Assembly: GCA_963768945.1 (NCBI GenBank)
Contig: CAVYJW010000006.1
Span: 977,299 to 1,041,298, forward strand
DNA length: 64,000 nt
Direction: 5' to 3'
Source of the DNA: RYN-230 sp963768945
GTDB taxonomy: Bacteria; Actinomycetota; Actinomycetes; Streptosporangiales; Streptosporangiaceae
A program made the translations under genes and the position numbers. This document shows, one piece after another, positions 7,897-17,212 of this stretch (positions are counted from its first letter, which is position 1; each line of letters begins with the position of its first letter). The notes beneath the pieces are model-generated. The model made no database searches and was not told the DNA's origin. It saw only the letters and a program-made list of their open reading frames with translations.

Positions 7897-8565
7897 TCAG
7901 GCGAGTGCCACTATCACCAGCAGCAGCAACGGAACCGCCATCGCTGCGATGGGGCCCCAGGTCCAGCGCACCTGGGGGCCGGCGGGGGCGACGTCGGGCG
8001 CGGCGGCGGATCGCTGCATCCGGGCCCGTTCGTCTAGCTGCCGGGCGATGAACTCGGCGGCTGATCCCGCCAGCGCCGCCTGGGCCTCGCCGGGGAGCTT
8101 CGCGTATCCAGGCGCGGGGGCCGTCCCACGGCGGGCGGCCCGCCGGGCCCGCAACTCGCTGCGCTTCATGGACCGCCCGGATGCCTGGACCGCCCAGCTG
8201 TGCACGATCCTGTTGCCGGCCGGTCCGCGGTAGTGGACCCGGACGTTGTGGACCAGGTCCACCTGGGTCACCGCGGACCACGGGAGCATGTGCGCCCGCA
8301 GTGGGTTCACCACGGTGAGGCCCGCGCCGCTGGCCACGATCCGGGGACGCAGCGCGCACGCGAACATGATCCCGGTGATCGCGATGACCACGACGGCCGT
8401 GACGAGCGCCGTATGGTCGTGATGACGCAGCGCGAGCACGACCAGGAGCACGGCTGCGAACACGGCCCATGCCCACCAGGCCACCAGGGATCCGGTAGTC
8501 CGGTAAACCTGCCGCTCGCTGAGCAGATCCTGCCGCGAGAACACCGCCACTGCGCTCCATGTCAC
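7897..8565 (-). CDS. PH-domain membrane protein of unknown function
   Basis: A 222-aa protein. Two hydrophobic segments lie near the N-terminus (about 25-42 and 53-72), then a compact basic beta-rich stretch (GAGLTVVNPLRAHMLPW, VTQVDLVHNVRVHY) typical of small bacterial PH domains, an Arg/Ala-rich linker, and a C-terminal membrane segment (about 202-220). It is most likely anchored in the cytoplasmic membrane; no enzymatic motif is visible. It ends 142 nt from the GGCT-like gene on the opposite strand. Bases 8566-8787 hold no supported gene. Confidence 0.7.
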   Translation of the reverse strand: MTWSAVAVFSRQDLLSERQVYRTTGSLVAWWAWAVFAAVLLVVLALRHHDHTALVTAVVVIAITGIMFACALRPRIVASGAGLTVVNPLRAHMLPWSAVTQVDLVHNVRVHYRGPAGNRIVHSWAVQASGRSMKRSELRARRAARRGTAPAPGYAKLPGEAQAALAGSAAEFIARQLDERARMQRSAAAPDVAPAGPQVRWTWGPIAAMAVPLLLLVIVALA

Positions 8566-8787
8566 CCGTGGCCGCCCAGCCAGGCAGGCACAGGCGAGCC
8601 CGCCAGGGCGGTGGGCAGCCCGCCGTCCAGCTGCGGGCTCAGCCTACGCCGGTCTGGCCCAGCACCTGCCACCGCCGTACGGCGCCCGGCCTGCCCGGAT
8701 CTGGGCCGCGATCAGCGCGGTGAGGAAGGCCCAATGAAGGTGGCCTCGCAAGCGTCGCGGGACTCGTCGCGGTTCCTGGCGGAGAGG

Positions 8788-10026
8788 CTAGGCACGGGCG
8801 CCGTCCGAGAGGGGCTCGGGGGCGACCGAGCTGCCCCGGACGGCGGCGATCGCGGCGGCGGCCAGCAGCCGCACCCCGATGCCGATCGCGCGCTCGTCCA
8901 CGTCGAAGGTGGGCTGGTGGATGTCGAAGTCCTGGCCGGAGCCGGGAACCCTGGTGCCCAGCCGGGCCAGCGAGCCCGGCACCGATTCCAGGTACCAGGC
9001 GAAGTCCTCCCCGCCCAGGCTCTGCTGGGTGGTGGTGATCGCGTCGGGGCCGAGCACCCGCTCGGCCGCGGCGGACAGCAGCGCCGTGCTGGACGGCTCG
9101 TTGACCGTGGGCGGGACACTGCGCTGGTAGGCCAGGTCGGCGATGACCCCGTAGGCGCTGGCCACCGACTCGATCAGGGCCTTGAGCAGGTCCGGGGCCT
9201 CATGCCAGGCCTTGTCGTCGAGGCAGCGGACGGTGCCCTCCACCACCCCGTCGTCGGGGATGGAGTTGGCCCCGGTGCCGGCGCTGACGCGGCCCCACAC
9301 CAGGCTGAGGCTGGACCGGGGGTCGACCCGCCGGGATAGCGCCGCGGGCAGCTCGGTGACGATCTTGCCCAGCGCGTAAACCAGATCGGCAGTCAAATGG
9401 GGCCGGGCGGTATGTCCGCCCGGCCCGGTCACCCGGACGGTAATGCGGTCACAGGCGGCGGTGATGGGACCGCTGCGCACCCCGACCTTGCCCGCATCCA
9501 GGCGCGGGTCACAGTGCAGGCCGAAGATGCGGTCCACCGAGGCGATACCGCCCGCGGCCATGACGTCCAGCGCGCCACCGGCCACCTCCTCGGCCGGCTG
9601 GAAGATGAGCCGGACCCGTCCCTGCAGGCGGCCCGCGGCGGCCTGCTGGGCCAGGAACAGCCCCGCGCCCAGGACGATGGTGGTGTGCACGTCGTGCCCG
9701 CAGGCGTGACACGTGTTTGGCACGGTCGAGCGGTAGGAGACCTGCTTCTCGTCGCTCAGCGGCAGCGCGTCCAGGTCGGCCCGCAACGCCACCAGCGGCT
9801 CGCCGCCGGAGTTGTCGCCGATGTCCGCGATCAGCCCGGTGCCCTTGGGCAGGATCATCGGGCGCAGGCCCGCCGCCGCCAACCGGAGCGCGATCCGCCG
9901 CGTGGCCCGGTGCTCGTGGTAGCCGAGCTCGGGATGGGCGTGCATGTCGCGGCGGAAGTCGATCAGCTCAGCGTCGTGCGCGGCCAGGAATGAGCTGAGA
10001 TCCGCGCGCACAGCGTCATTCGGCAT
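8788..10026 (-). CDS. M20-family amidohydrolase (aminoacylase/carboxypeptidase type)
   Basis: A 412-aa zinc hydrolase that removes an acyl or amino-acyl group from an amide. Visible metal and catalytic motifs are HAHPELGYHE, ACGHDVHTT, QPAEEVAGGA and GGEDFAWY, with the dimerisation domain between (GPGGHTARPH). The start is ATG 10026 because GGGGAGG precedes it by a few bases; an upstream extension adds no conserved sequence. It overlaps the 3' end of the carboxylate-amine ligase gene by 11 nt, so the two are translationally coupled. The substrate is unknown; pairing with a ligase suggests it acts on that product or a related gamma-glutamyl amide. Confidence 0.88.
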   Translation of the reverse strand: MPNDAVRADLSSFLAAHDAELIDFRRDMHAHPELGYHEHRATRRIALRLAAAGLRPMILPKGTGLIADIGDNSGGEPLVALRADLDALPLSDEKQVSYRSTVPNTCHACGHDVHTTIVLGAGLFLAQQAAAGRLQGRVRLIFQPAEEVAGGALDVMAAGGIASVDRIFGLHCDPRLDAGKVGVRSGPITAACDRITVRVTGPGGHTARPHLTADLVYALGKIVTELPAALSRRVDPRSSLSLVWGRVSAGTGANSIPDDGVVEGTVRCLDDKAWHEAPDLLKALIESVASAYGVIADLAYQRSVPPTVNEPSSTALLSAAAERVLGPDAITTTQQSLGGEDFAWYLESVPGSLARLGTRVPGSGQDFDIHQPTFDVDERAIGIGVRLLAAAAIAAVRGSSVAPEPLSDGARA

Positions 10027-11179
10027 TCGCCACCTCCCCTGGGCGGACGAACCGGTCCTCGGCGAACTCCGTGACCAGCGCGTCAACCACCTCCGTCAGC
10101 CCCCCGCCTGTTGCCACCACGGCTCGCTGCCGCTCGTAGGAGGCGCCCCGTTCGAGCACCTCGCCGAGCACGTCCAGCTCGTCCGCGCAGCCCAGCCGCT
10201 GAGCGACCGGCTGTATCTCCAGGTAAAGCTCGTACAGCTCATCGCGCAGCGGCGCGGTTGACCCGGCCGCATCCGTGATTACGATGGCGTCGAGACCATA
10301 CCTGGTCGCCCGCCAGCGGTTGTCCCGAACGACCCAGGACGGCTGGGCAGGCAGCCGGTAGCCACGGTCCATCTGGGTGTCGAGCAGGTGAACCAGGCTC
10401 TGCGACAGGGCGGCGGCCATGCCGACCTCCCGCATGGTCGGAACACCGTCGAACATGCGGATCTCGACCGTGCCGAGGTCAGGATGCGGCCGGACATCCC
10501 ACCACACTTCCTTGATGCTCCGGATGGTCCCGGCCCGCAGCAGCGTGTCCATGTACCCCTCGAACTCACTCCAGTCCGCCAGCAGTTGCGGCGGACCCGC
10601 GGTCGGCAACCCGCCGAAGATGACCGCCCTGCTCGAGGCGAGCCCGGTGTCGTGCCCTCCCCAGAACGGGCTCGACGCGGTCAGCGCGAGGAAGTGCGGC
10701 AGATAAGCGGCGAGAGCGTTGACGATCGGAATCGCCTTGCTGCCATCACGAAGCCCCACGTGGACATGCACACCAAAAGTCTGGATCCGGCGGGCCAGCC
10801 ACTGCAACTGCTCGACGAGTTCCGCATAGCGCTGAACGGGCGCCATCTTGGCATCCCGCCAATCGCTGACAGGATGTGTTCCGGCGCAGGCCAGAATCGT
10901 ACCGCGCATATCCGTGATCCGCTGAAGGTCAGCAATTGTCGCGGCTAGGTCCGCTACGGCCTCGGATACCGTACTGCAGACGCCGGTGACCACCTCGACC
11001 GTGGACTGCATGAGCTCGTCGTGAATCTTGGGCTGCGTCCCGGCCTCGCCCGGCCCCCGGAGCGCGGAGATGACCTCCAGCGCATCCTGGCGCAGCAGCT
11101 TACTGACGGCGTCGATCAGCTGAAGTTCCCACTCGATGCCCAGCGTCGCGCCCTGGGAGCCGTTCCACCAGATAGCCAC
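10016..11179 (-). CDS. carboxylate-amine ligase, GCS2/YbdK family
   Basis: A 387-aa ATP-dependent ligase of the glutamate-cysteine ligase type 2 family. It begins with IEWELQLID, the conserved Glu-rich front of the fold, and has HDELMQSTVEV, GVHVHVGL, KEVWWDVRPHPDLGTVEIR and a long helical C-terminus. Family members join an amine to a glutamate-like gamma-carboxylate; YbdK is weakly active on cysteine. GTG 11179 is chosen because AGGAGGAGG lies 5 nt upstream. It is the first gene of a two-gene operon with the M20 hydrolase. The role could be glutathione-like, ergothioneine-related or unrelated; no other thiol gene is nearby. Confidence 0.87.
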   Translation of the reverse strand: MAIWWNGSQGATLGIEWELQLIDAVSKLLRQDALEVISALRGPGEAGTQPKIHDELMQSTVEVVTGVCSTVSEAVADLAATIADLQRITDMRGTILACAGTHPVSDWRDAKMAPVQRYAELVEQLQWLARRIQTFGVHVHVGLRDGSKAIPIVNALAAYLPHFLALTASSPFWGGHDTGLASSRAVIFGGLPTAGPPQLLADWSEFEGYMDTLLRAGTIRSIKEVWWDVRPHPDLGTVEIRMFDGVPTMREVGMAAALSQSLVHLLDTQMDRGYRLPAQPSWVVRDNRWRATRYGLDAIVITDAAGSTAPLRDELYELYLEIQPVAQRLGCADELDVLGEVLERGASYERQRAVVATGGGLTEVVDALVTEFAEDRFVRPGEVANAE

Positions 11180-11346
11180 CGCAGACCTCCTCCTGGTCTC
11201 CCCCGGGACTGCTCCGCACCCCCGGCCGCACGCGGCCCACCCCACCGGCACCCGGCTACTAATCCGCTTACGATTGATAACTCTCGGTAAGCACGATGAC
11301 GCAGCATGATGGACGGTCCCTGGCGTGGCATGTTCCGGCGGCCTGG

Positions 11347-12927
11347 TCAGCCGAGGTCGGGCGGCCGGTAGATGCCCCAGACCTCGCGCAGCGCGTCGCA
11401 CACTTCGCCCACGGTGGCCCGGTGCCGCAGCGCCTCGCGCGCCGGGATCAGCATGTTCTGGGTGCCGGAAGCGGCCTTCTTCAGGTCGTCGATGCGACGG
11501 CGGAACTCATCGCCGTCCCGCTCGCTGCGCAGCGTGGCCAGCCGCTGGGCCTGCTTCTCCTCGAGCGCGGGATCAGCCGGCAACGGCACGTAGGTGTCGT
11601 CGCTCGGCACGGTGAACTTGTTGACCCCGACCACCACCCGCTCCCCGGCGTCGATCTGCCGGGTCACCTGGTAGGCGGAGCGCTCGATCTCGGCCTTCTG
11701 GAAGCCCTGCTCGATGGCGGCGACCGCACCGCCGTGATCCTCGACCCGGGCCATCAGGTCGTCCGCCGCGTTCGCGACATCGTCGGTCATCGATTCCATC
11801 GCGTAGGAACCGGCGAACGGATCGACGGTGGCGGTCAGGTCGGTCTCGTTCGCGAGCACCTGCTGGGTGCGCACCGCGAGCCGGGCCGCCTTCTGGCTGG
11901 GCAGCGCGATGGCCTCGTCGTAGGCGTTGGTGTGCAGCGACTGGGTACCGCCGAGCACCGCGGCGATCGCCTGCACGGTCACCCGGGCCAGGTTCACCTC
12001 GGGCTGCTGCGCGGTCAGCTGGACGCCGGCCGTCTGGGTGTGGAACCGGAGCATCTGGGACTTGGGATCTTTGGCCCCGAACTCCTCGCGCATGATCCGC
12101 GCCCACAGCCGCCGGGCGGCCCGGAATTTGGCCACCTCCTCCAGCAGCGTGGTCCGGGCCACGAAGAAGAACGACAGCCGCGGCGCGAACTCGTCCACCG
12201 CGAGGCCGGAGCGGACGGCGGCACGCACGTACTCCTTGGCGTTGGCCAGCGTGAACGCGATCTCCTGCACGGGCGTCGCGCCGGCCTCCGCCATGTGATA
12301 CCCGGAGATCGAGATCATGTTCCAGCGGGGGATCTCCGTCCGGCAGTAGGCGAAGGTATCCGCGACCAGGCGCAGCGACGGGACTGGAGGGTAGATGTAG
12401 GTTCCCCGGGCGATGTATTCCTTGAGGATGTCGTTCTGGATCGTCCCGGTCAGTGCGGACGCGGGCACGCCCTCTTCCTCGGCCACCAGCTGGTACAGCA
12501 GGAGCAGCAGGGCCGCCGGGGCGTTGATCGTCATCGAGGTGGAGACGTCGCCGAGCGGAATCCCGCGGAGCAGGATCCGCATGTCCTCGACAGAATCGAT
12601 GGCCACGCCGACCTTGCCGACCTCGCCGTGGGCCAGCGGGGCGTCCGAGTCGTACCCCATCTGGGTCGGCAGGTCGAAGGCGACCGACAGGCCGGTGGTT
12701 CCCGCCTCGATCAGCTCGTGGTAACGCCGGTTAGAATCCTCCGCGGTGGCGAACCCGGCGTACTGCCGCATGGTCCACGGCCGGGTGGTGTACATCGTGG
12801 GGTACACCCCGCGGGTAAACGGGTATTGCCCTGGTTGCCCGAGCTTCTCTGCCGGGTCGAAGCCAGCTGGCTGACCAGGTCCGTACACGGGCTCAACAGG
12901 CAGCCCCGACTCCGACTCACGTTCCAT
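11347..12927 (-). CDS. methylmalonyl-CoA mutase family, large subunit without B12 domain
   Basis: A 526-aa TIM-barrel subunit of an adenosylcobalamin-dependent acyl-CoA mutase. It has the substrate-binding YPTMYTTRPWTMRQYAGF, GLSVAFDLPTQMGYDSD, TIQNDILKEYIARGTY and SGYHMAEAGA, where the His contacts the cobalamin. The protein stops before a cobalamin-binding domain, so it must pair with a separate small subunit, as in the two-gene mutases of archaea and actinobacteria; none is in the window. Methylmalonyl-CoA is the likeliest substrate because the Arg in the IARGTY segment is kept, but isobutyryl- or 2-hydroxyisobutyryl-CoA cannot be excluded. Confidence 0.9.
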   Translation of the reverse strand: MERESESGLPVEPVYGPGQPAGFDPAEKLGQPGQYPFTRGVYPTMYTTRPWTMRQYAGFATAEDSNRRYHELIEAGTTGLSVAFDLPTQMGYDSDAPLAHGEVGKVGVAIDSVEDMRILLRGIPLGDVSTSMTINAPAALLLLLYQLVAEEEGVPASALTGTIQNDILKEYIARGTYIYPPVPSLRLVADTFAYCRTEIPRWNMISISGYHMAEAGATPVQEIAFTLANAKEYVRAAVRSGLAVDEFAPRLSFFFVARTTLLEEVAKFRAARRLWARIMREEFGAKDPKSQMLRFHTQTAGVQLTAQQPEVNLARVTVQAIAAVLGGTQSLHTNAYDEAIALPSQKAARLAVRTQQVLANETDLTATVDPFAGSYAMESMTDDVANAADDLMARVEDHGGAVAAIEQGFQKAEIERSAYQVTRQIDAGERVVVGVNKFTVPSDDTYVPLPADPALEEKQAQRLATLRSERDGDEFRRRIDDLKKAASGTQNMLIPAREALRHRATVGEVCDALREVWGIYRPPDLG

Positions 12928-13054
12928 GAACCAAGATTAAGGGCCGGTACTCCAGACACCTAAACGAACTTCGCCACTTCGGACCGGCCCCGGACCCGGG
13001 CAACTCACACCTCATACGGACAGTTACGACTTCTGCGATTATGGACTACTCACA

Positions 13055-14411
13055 GTGAGCAAGTCGAGGATGCAGCCGGGACTGACCCGGGAGGGCTGGC
13101 CCGCCTGGATGCGGCACCCCCGGACCGGCGCGGTCGCGGCGGCGGCCGCACTGCTCGTCGTGGTTCCGCTGACGGCCCCGCCGGCCCTGGCCGGGGCCGC
13201 CACCGGGCGTCCGGCCGCCGCAGCCCACCTCGCCCAGCCGCAACGAACACCGCCCGGCGCCAGTGCCGCCGCCCAGGCCCAAGGGGTGAGCGAGGGGTCG
13301 GGCGGCGCCGTGGCGGGCGGGCCCGTCGGGAAAGGCACTGTAGTGGGCGGGCCGGAACTGGCGGGCCGGGGCATCATCGTCCACTACCCGGCCCACGGGG
13401 CCCGGCGGCTGCCCTCCGTGCCGGCCTCCTCCTACGTGATCGCGGACGCGGGAACCGGGCAGGTGCTGGCGGCCAAGGACCCGCACGGTCACTTCCTGCC
13501 GGCCAGCACGCTGAAGGTGCTCACCGCGGACGCACTGATGCCGGTGCTGAACCCGCACGCCACCGTGGTCACCTCGGCCCTGGCCGCCGACGTCACGCCG
13601 AACAAGGTCGGGCTGGTCAAGGGCCACGCGTATGAGGTGTCCGACCTCTTCCAGGCCCTGCTGCTGATTTCCGCGAACGACGCGGCGATCTCCCTCGCCC
13701 AGGCGACCGGGTCCTACACCAAGGGCGTGGCCATGATGAACGCCGAGGCGCACCGGCTCCAGGCCGATGACACCGTGGCCCGGATGCCGAACGGGCTGAA
13801 CGCCAGGGGGCAGCACACCTCCGCCTACGACCTGGCCCTGTTCGCCCGGCAGGCGCTGACCATGCCGGAGTTCATGCGGATCGAGGCGACCCGGACGGCC
13901 ATGTTCCCGCTGCATCGCCGTCATTCGATCGAGTTGTTCAACCAGAACACGATGCTGAACACCTACCCCGGCGACCTGGGCGGGAAGATCGGCTGGACCA
14001 CCGCGTCCGAGACCACGTTCATCGCCTGGGCCCGGCGCGACGGCCACACGCTCGTCGTGACCCTCATGCACTGCGTCCCGCTCACCGAGATGACGTACGC
14101 CGCCAAGCTGCTGAACTGGGGCTTCGCCATGGACGGGAAGGTCAGCCCGGTCGGCACGCTGGTCCGGCCGCTGCCTGCCGCGCACCCGGCTGCGGCCGGC
14201 GGCTCCGGGCACGGTGGCGCCACCCATGGGTCCACCGCGCGGAGGGCTGGCCAGCACGGGGCCAGCGGCCAGCGGGCGGCGCGCCTGGTTCAGCCGGCGC
14301 TTCCCGGTCGCCACGGGGATCGGCGCGCTGCTGCTCGCGGCCCTGGTGGCCGGGGGCGTCGTGATCGGGCTCAGGCGCCGGGTGCGCGGAGGAAACCCAC
14401 CCGGTCCATGA
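13055..14411 (+). CDS. D-alanyl-D-alanine carboxypeptidase (DacA-type PBP), frame break near the 3' end
   Basis: A secreted penicillin-binding protein that trims the terminal D-Ala of peptidoglycan. A signal segment (AVAAAAALLVVVPLTAPPALA) is followed by a Gly/Ala-rich linker and the peptidase domain with PASTLK (SxxK nucleophile), SAN (SxN) and KIG in place of the usual KTG. Similar proteins end in a membrane anchor. In the frame used from GTG 13055 the anchor is absent and translation runs to 14575 across trpS as Arg-rich sequence. A fitting anchor (PVATGIGALLLAALVAGG, then Arg-rich) lies in another frame and stops at 14411. I therefore read one extra base (or two missing) between about 14170 and 14290 and give the restored end. 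Confidence 0.82.
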
Positions 14412-15384
14412 CCAGGGCCATGGTCTCCTGGGCCACCGGCCGGGCCCGGCCGGCCCCGTGGGCCAGCAGCCGGTCCAGTTCGGCCTCGTCGGCGAGCAGC
14501 TTCTCGGTCCGCTCCCGGATCGGGGCCAGGGCGCTGACCACCACCTCGGCCAGGTCCTTCTTGAACGTGCCGTAACCCACTCCGGCGTACCTGGCCTCCA
14601 GCGCCGCGATGTCCTCGCCGGTCAGCGCGGAGTTGATGCGCAGCAGGTTGGTGACGCCGGGCTTGTCCTTCTCGTCCGCGCGGATCTCGCTGCCCGGGTC
14701 GGTGACCGCCCGGGCGATCTTCTTGCGGATCACGCTGGGCTCGTCGAGCACGTCGATGATGCCCGCGACCGACGAGGACGACTTGCTCATCTTCGCGGTC
14801 GGCTCCTGCAAGTCGGTGATCTTCGCGACGCCGGACACGATCAGGGCTGCGGGCACCGTGAACGTGGGCCCGTAGCGGTGGTTGAACCGCACGGCAAGGT
14901 CCCGGCTGAGCTCCAGGTGCTGCCGCTGGTCCTCGCCGACCGGTACCTCGCTGGTCTGGTAGAGCAGGATGTCGGCGGCCTGCAGCACCGGGTAGCTGAA
15001 CAGCCCCAGGCTGGCCTGCTGTGCGCCGCCCTTGGCCGCTTTGTCCTTAAACTGGGTCATCCGGCTGAGCTCGCCGAACCCGGTGATGCAGCCGAGCACC
15101 CAGGCCAGCTCCGTGTGCTGCGGGACGTGGCTCTGCACGAATACCACCGCCCGCTCGGGGTCGAGCCCGGCCGCGAACAGCTGCGCGGCCGCGACCCTGG
15201 TCCGCTGGCGCAGCTGGGCCGGGTCCTGCGGCAGCGTGATCGCGTGCAGGTCCACCACGCAGTAGAACGCCTCGTGTGTCTCCTGAAGCGCCACCCACTG
15301 GCGGACAGCGCCCAGGTAGTTACCGAGGTGGAAGGAGTCGGCGGTCGGCTGGATGCCGGAAAACGCGCGTGGCCTAGAGGACAT
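14371..15384 (-). CDS. trpS: tryptophan--tRNA ligase
   Basis: Class I synthetase charging tRNA-Trp with tryptophan; 337 aa, normal bacterial size. The ATP-binding HIGH-type motif is FHLGNYLG near residue 18 and the KMSKS loop is at about 198-202. Other family marks are GDLHAIT-like VVDLHAIT and GEDQRQHLE. The gene is convergent with the carboxypeptidase gene and overlaps its restored 3' end by about 40 nt. Its own start is ATG 15384 and nothing sits close upstream. Confidence 0.97.
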   Translation of the reverse strand: MSSRPRAFSGIQPTADSFHLGNYLGAVRQWVALQETHEAFYCVVDLHAITLPQDPAQLRQRTRVAAAQLFAAGLDPERAVVFVQSHVPQHTELAWVLGCITGFGELSRMTQFKDKAAKGGAQQASLGLFSYPVLQAADILLYQTSEVPVGEDQRQHLELSRDLAVRFNHRYGPTFTVPAALIVSGVAKITDLQEPTAKMSKSSSSVAGIIDVLDEPSVIRKKIARAVTDPGSEIRADEKDKPGVTNLLRINSALTGEDIAALEARYAGVGYGTFKKDLAEVVVSALAPIRERTEKLLADEAELDRLLAHGAGRARPVAQETMALVMDRVGFLRAPGA

Positions 15385-15449
15385 GCGGAGAGTTTAGTGC
15401 CAGGCTTGCAGCGCTGCGCCGGCCGAGGCGGGGAGCGCCGGAGGGTGTA

Positions 15450-15485
15450 TTAGCCCGGGGGCAACCCCCCTGGCCCCCCGGGCTT
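15450..15485 (-). terminator. GC-rich hairpin after glpD (TAGCCCGGGGG element)
   Basis: Arms 15452-15461 (AGCCCGGGGG) and 15475-15484 are perfect complements around a 13-nt loop. The element lies 3 nt beyond the glpD stop on the minus strand and is the likely end of the guaB-guaB3-glpD transcript. No clear T-run follows. The same left half, TTAGCCCGGGGGC(A/G)ACCCCC, recurs at 57047, and a related palindrome is at 53735. Confidence 0.65.
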
Positions 15486-15487
15486 GA

Positions 15488-17212
15488 CTAGCTGATGACG
15501 GGCACGATGTCCGGGGCATCCAGCAGCAGCGCGTCGGCGGCCTGGTCGGTGACCTCTTCCTGGGAGGCCCGCTCAGCCTCGATGGTCGCCTCGTAGTGGC
15601 TGATCTCGTTGGCCACCTGGCGGTCGTCCCAGCGCAGCGGCTTGGCCAGCAGCGCAGCGGTTTCCGCCGCGGCTGACAGGCCCCGGTCCCAGGTCTCGAT
15701 CGAAATGTGCGTCCGCCGCACCAGCACGTCGTCGAGGTGCCGGGCCCCCTCGTGCGAGGCGGCGTAGCTGACCTCGGCCCGCAGGTAGTCCTCGGCCCCG
15801 GCGAGCGGGCGGCCCAGATCCGGCTCGGCCGCGATCATGTCGAGGATCTCGGTGGCCAGCGCCCCGTACCGGCCCAGCAGGTGCTCGATCCGCGCCACGT
15901 GCAGCCCCGAGGACCGGGCGAGCCGGTGCCGCGCGTTCCACAGCGGGAGGTAACCGTCCGCCCCGGCCAGCGGCACCTCGTCGGTGCAGGAGGCCGGGAC
16001 CCGCCAGTCCAGACCGTGCGCGACCGCGTCCACCGCGTCCCGGGCCATCAGCCGGTAGGTGGTGTACTTGCCGCCCGCGATCATCACCAGGCCGGGTACC
16101 GGGTGCGCGACCACGTGCTCCCGGGACAGCCGTGAGGTCGAGTCGGACTCGCCTGCCAGCAGGGGACGCAGCCCGGCGTAGACCCCGGCCACGTCCTCCC
16201 GGGTCAGCGGGACGGCGAGGACCCGGTTCACCTGGGCCAGCACGTAGTCGATGTCGGTGCGGCTGGCGGCCGGATGGGCCTTGTCCAGGGTCCACTCGGT
16301 GTCCGTGGTGCCTACGATCCAGTGCCGCCCCCACGGGATGATGAACAGCACGCTGGTCGGGGTGCGCATGATGATGCCGGTGCGCGACTGGATGCGGTCC
16401 CTGGGCACGACCAGGTGCACGCCCTTCGAGGCGCGGATGTTGATCACCCCACGGCCGCCCACCATAGCCTGCACCTCGTCGGTCCAGACCCCGGTGGCGT
16501 TGACCACCTGCTGGGCCCGGATCTCCACCTGCTGCCCGGTCTCCAGGTCCACCGCGCGGACGCCGGTAACCCGCTCCCCCTCCCGCAGGAACCCCGTGAC
16601 CTGGGTCCGGGAGGCGATCTGCGCGCCGTAGCTGGCCGCCGTGCGGATCAGGCTGACCACGAACCGGGCATCGTCAACCTGAGCGTCCCAGTACTGGAGC
16701 GCCCCGGTGAGGACGGACCGTTTCAGGGCCGGGGCGAGCTGCAGCGCGCCCCGCTTGGTGAGCTGCCGGTGCCCGGGCAGCCCGCGCGGCTGGCCGAGTG
16801 AGAACCCGAGGATGTCGTAGGCGTTGAGCCCGGCCCCGACGTACGCCCGTTCCCACACATGGTGGGTGAGCGGGAACAGGAACGGGACCGGCCGGACCAG
16901 GTGCGGGGCGATCCGCTGGAGCAGCAGCCCGCGCTCGGTCAGCGCCTCCCGGACCAGGCTCACGTTCAGCTGCTCCAGGTAACGCAGCCCGCCGTGGATC
17001 AGCTTGCTCGAGCGCGAGGAGGTGCCGGAGGCGAAATCACGCGCCTCCACCAGGCCGACCGACAGTCCGCGGGTGACCGCGTCGAGGGCTACTCCGGCGC
17101 CGACCACGCCCCCGCCCACCACGAGCACCTGCAGTTCGTCGCCGCTGAGCGCGGCGAGCGCCGCGGCCCGTCCGTCAGGGTCCAGCCGTGCCGTCTCGTC
17201 GGCCATCGTCAC
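15488..17212 (-). CDS. glpD: glycerol-3-phosphate dehydrogenase (FAD, quinone-linked)
   Basis: Oxidises glycerol-3-phosphate to dihydroxyacetone phosphate and passes electrons to the quinone pool. The 574-aa protein has the FAD-binding GGGVVGAG at 33-40, the GlpD signature SRSSKLIHGGLRYLEQ, the GGKYTTYR motif and a C-terminal helical domain. It starts at GTG 17212, overlapping the guaB3 stop by 4 nt (GTGA), so it is translationally coupled to it; ATG 17206 is possible. The link of a glycerol enzyme to purine genes has no obvious metabolic reason. Confidence 0.95.
   Translation of the reverse strand: MTMADETARLDPDGRAAALAALSGDELQVLVVGGGVVGAGVALDAVTRGLSVGLVEARDFASGTSSRSSKLIHGGLRYLEQLNVSLVREALTERGLLLQRIAPHLVRPVPFLFPLTHHVWERAYVGAGLNAYDILGFSLGQPRGLPGHRQLTKRGALQLAPALKRSVLTGALQYWDAQVDDARFVVSLIRTAASYGAQIASRTQVTGFLREGERVTGVRAVDLETGQQVEIRAQQVVNATGVWTDEVQAMVGGRGVINIRASKGVHLVVPRDRIQSRTGIIMRTPTSVLFIIPWGRHWIVGTTDTEWTLDKAHPAASRTDIDYVLAQVNRVLAVPLTREDVAGVYAGLRPLLAGESDSTSRLSREHVVAHPVPGLVMIAGGKYTTYRLMARDAVDAVAHGLDWRVPASCTDEVPLAGADGYLPLWNARHRLARSSGLHVARIEHLLGRYGALATEILDMIAAEPDLGRPLAGAEDYLRAEVSYAASHEGARHLDDVLVRRTHISIETWDRGLSAAAETAALLAKPLRWDDRQVANEISHYEATIEAERASQEEVTDQAADALLLDAPDIVPVIS

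Noticed and set aside
11296..12963. A 555-codon open frame on the plus strand opposite the mutase gene
   Set aside because: High-GC coding DNA gives long open frames opposite real genes; it has no family features and its residues mirror the mutase codons.
14412..14575. C-terminal extension of the carboxypeptidase across trpS
   Set aside because: Arg/Ser-rich sequence that mirrors trpS codons; the anchor in another frame is a better end.
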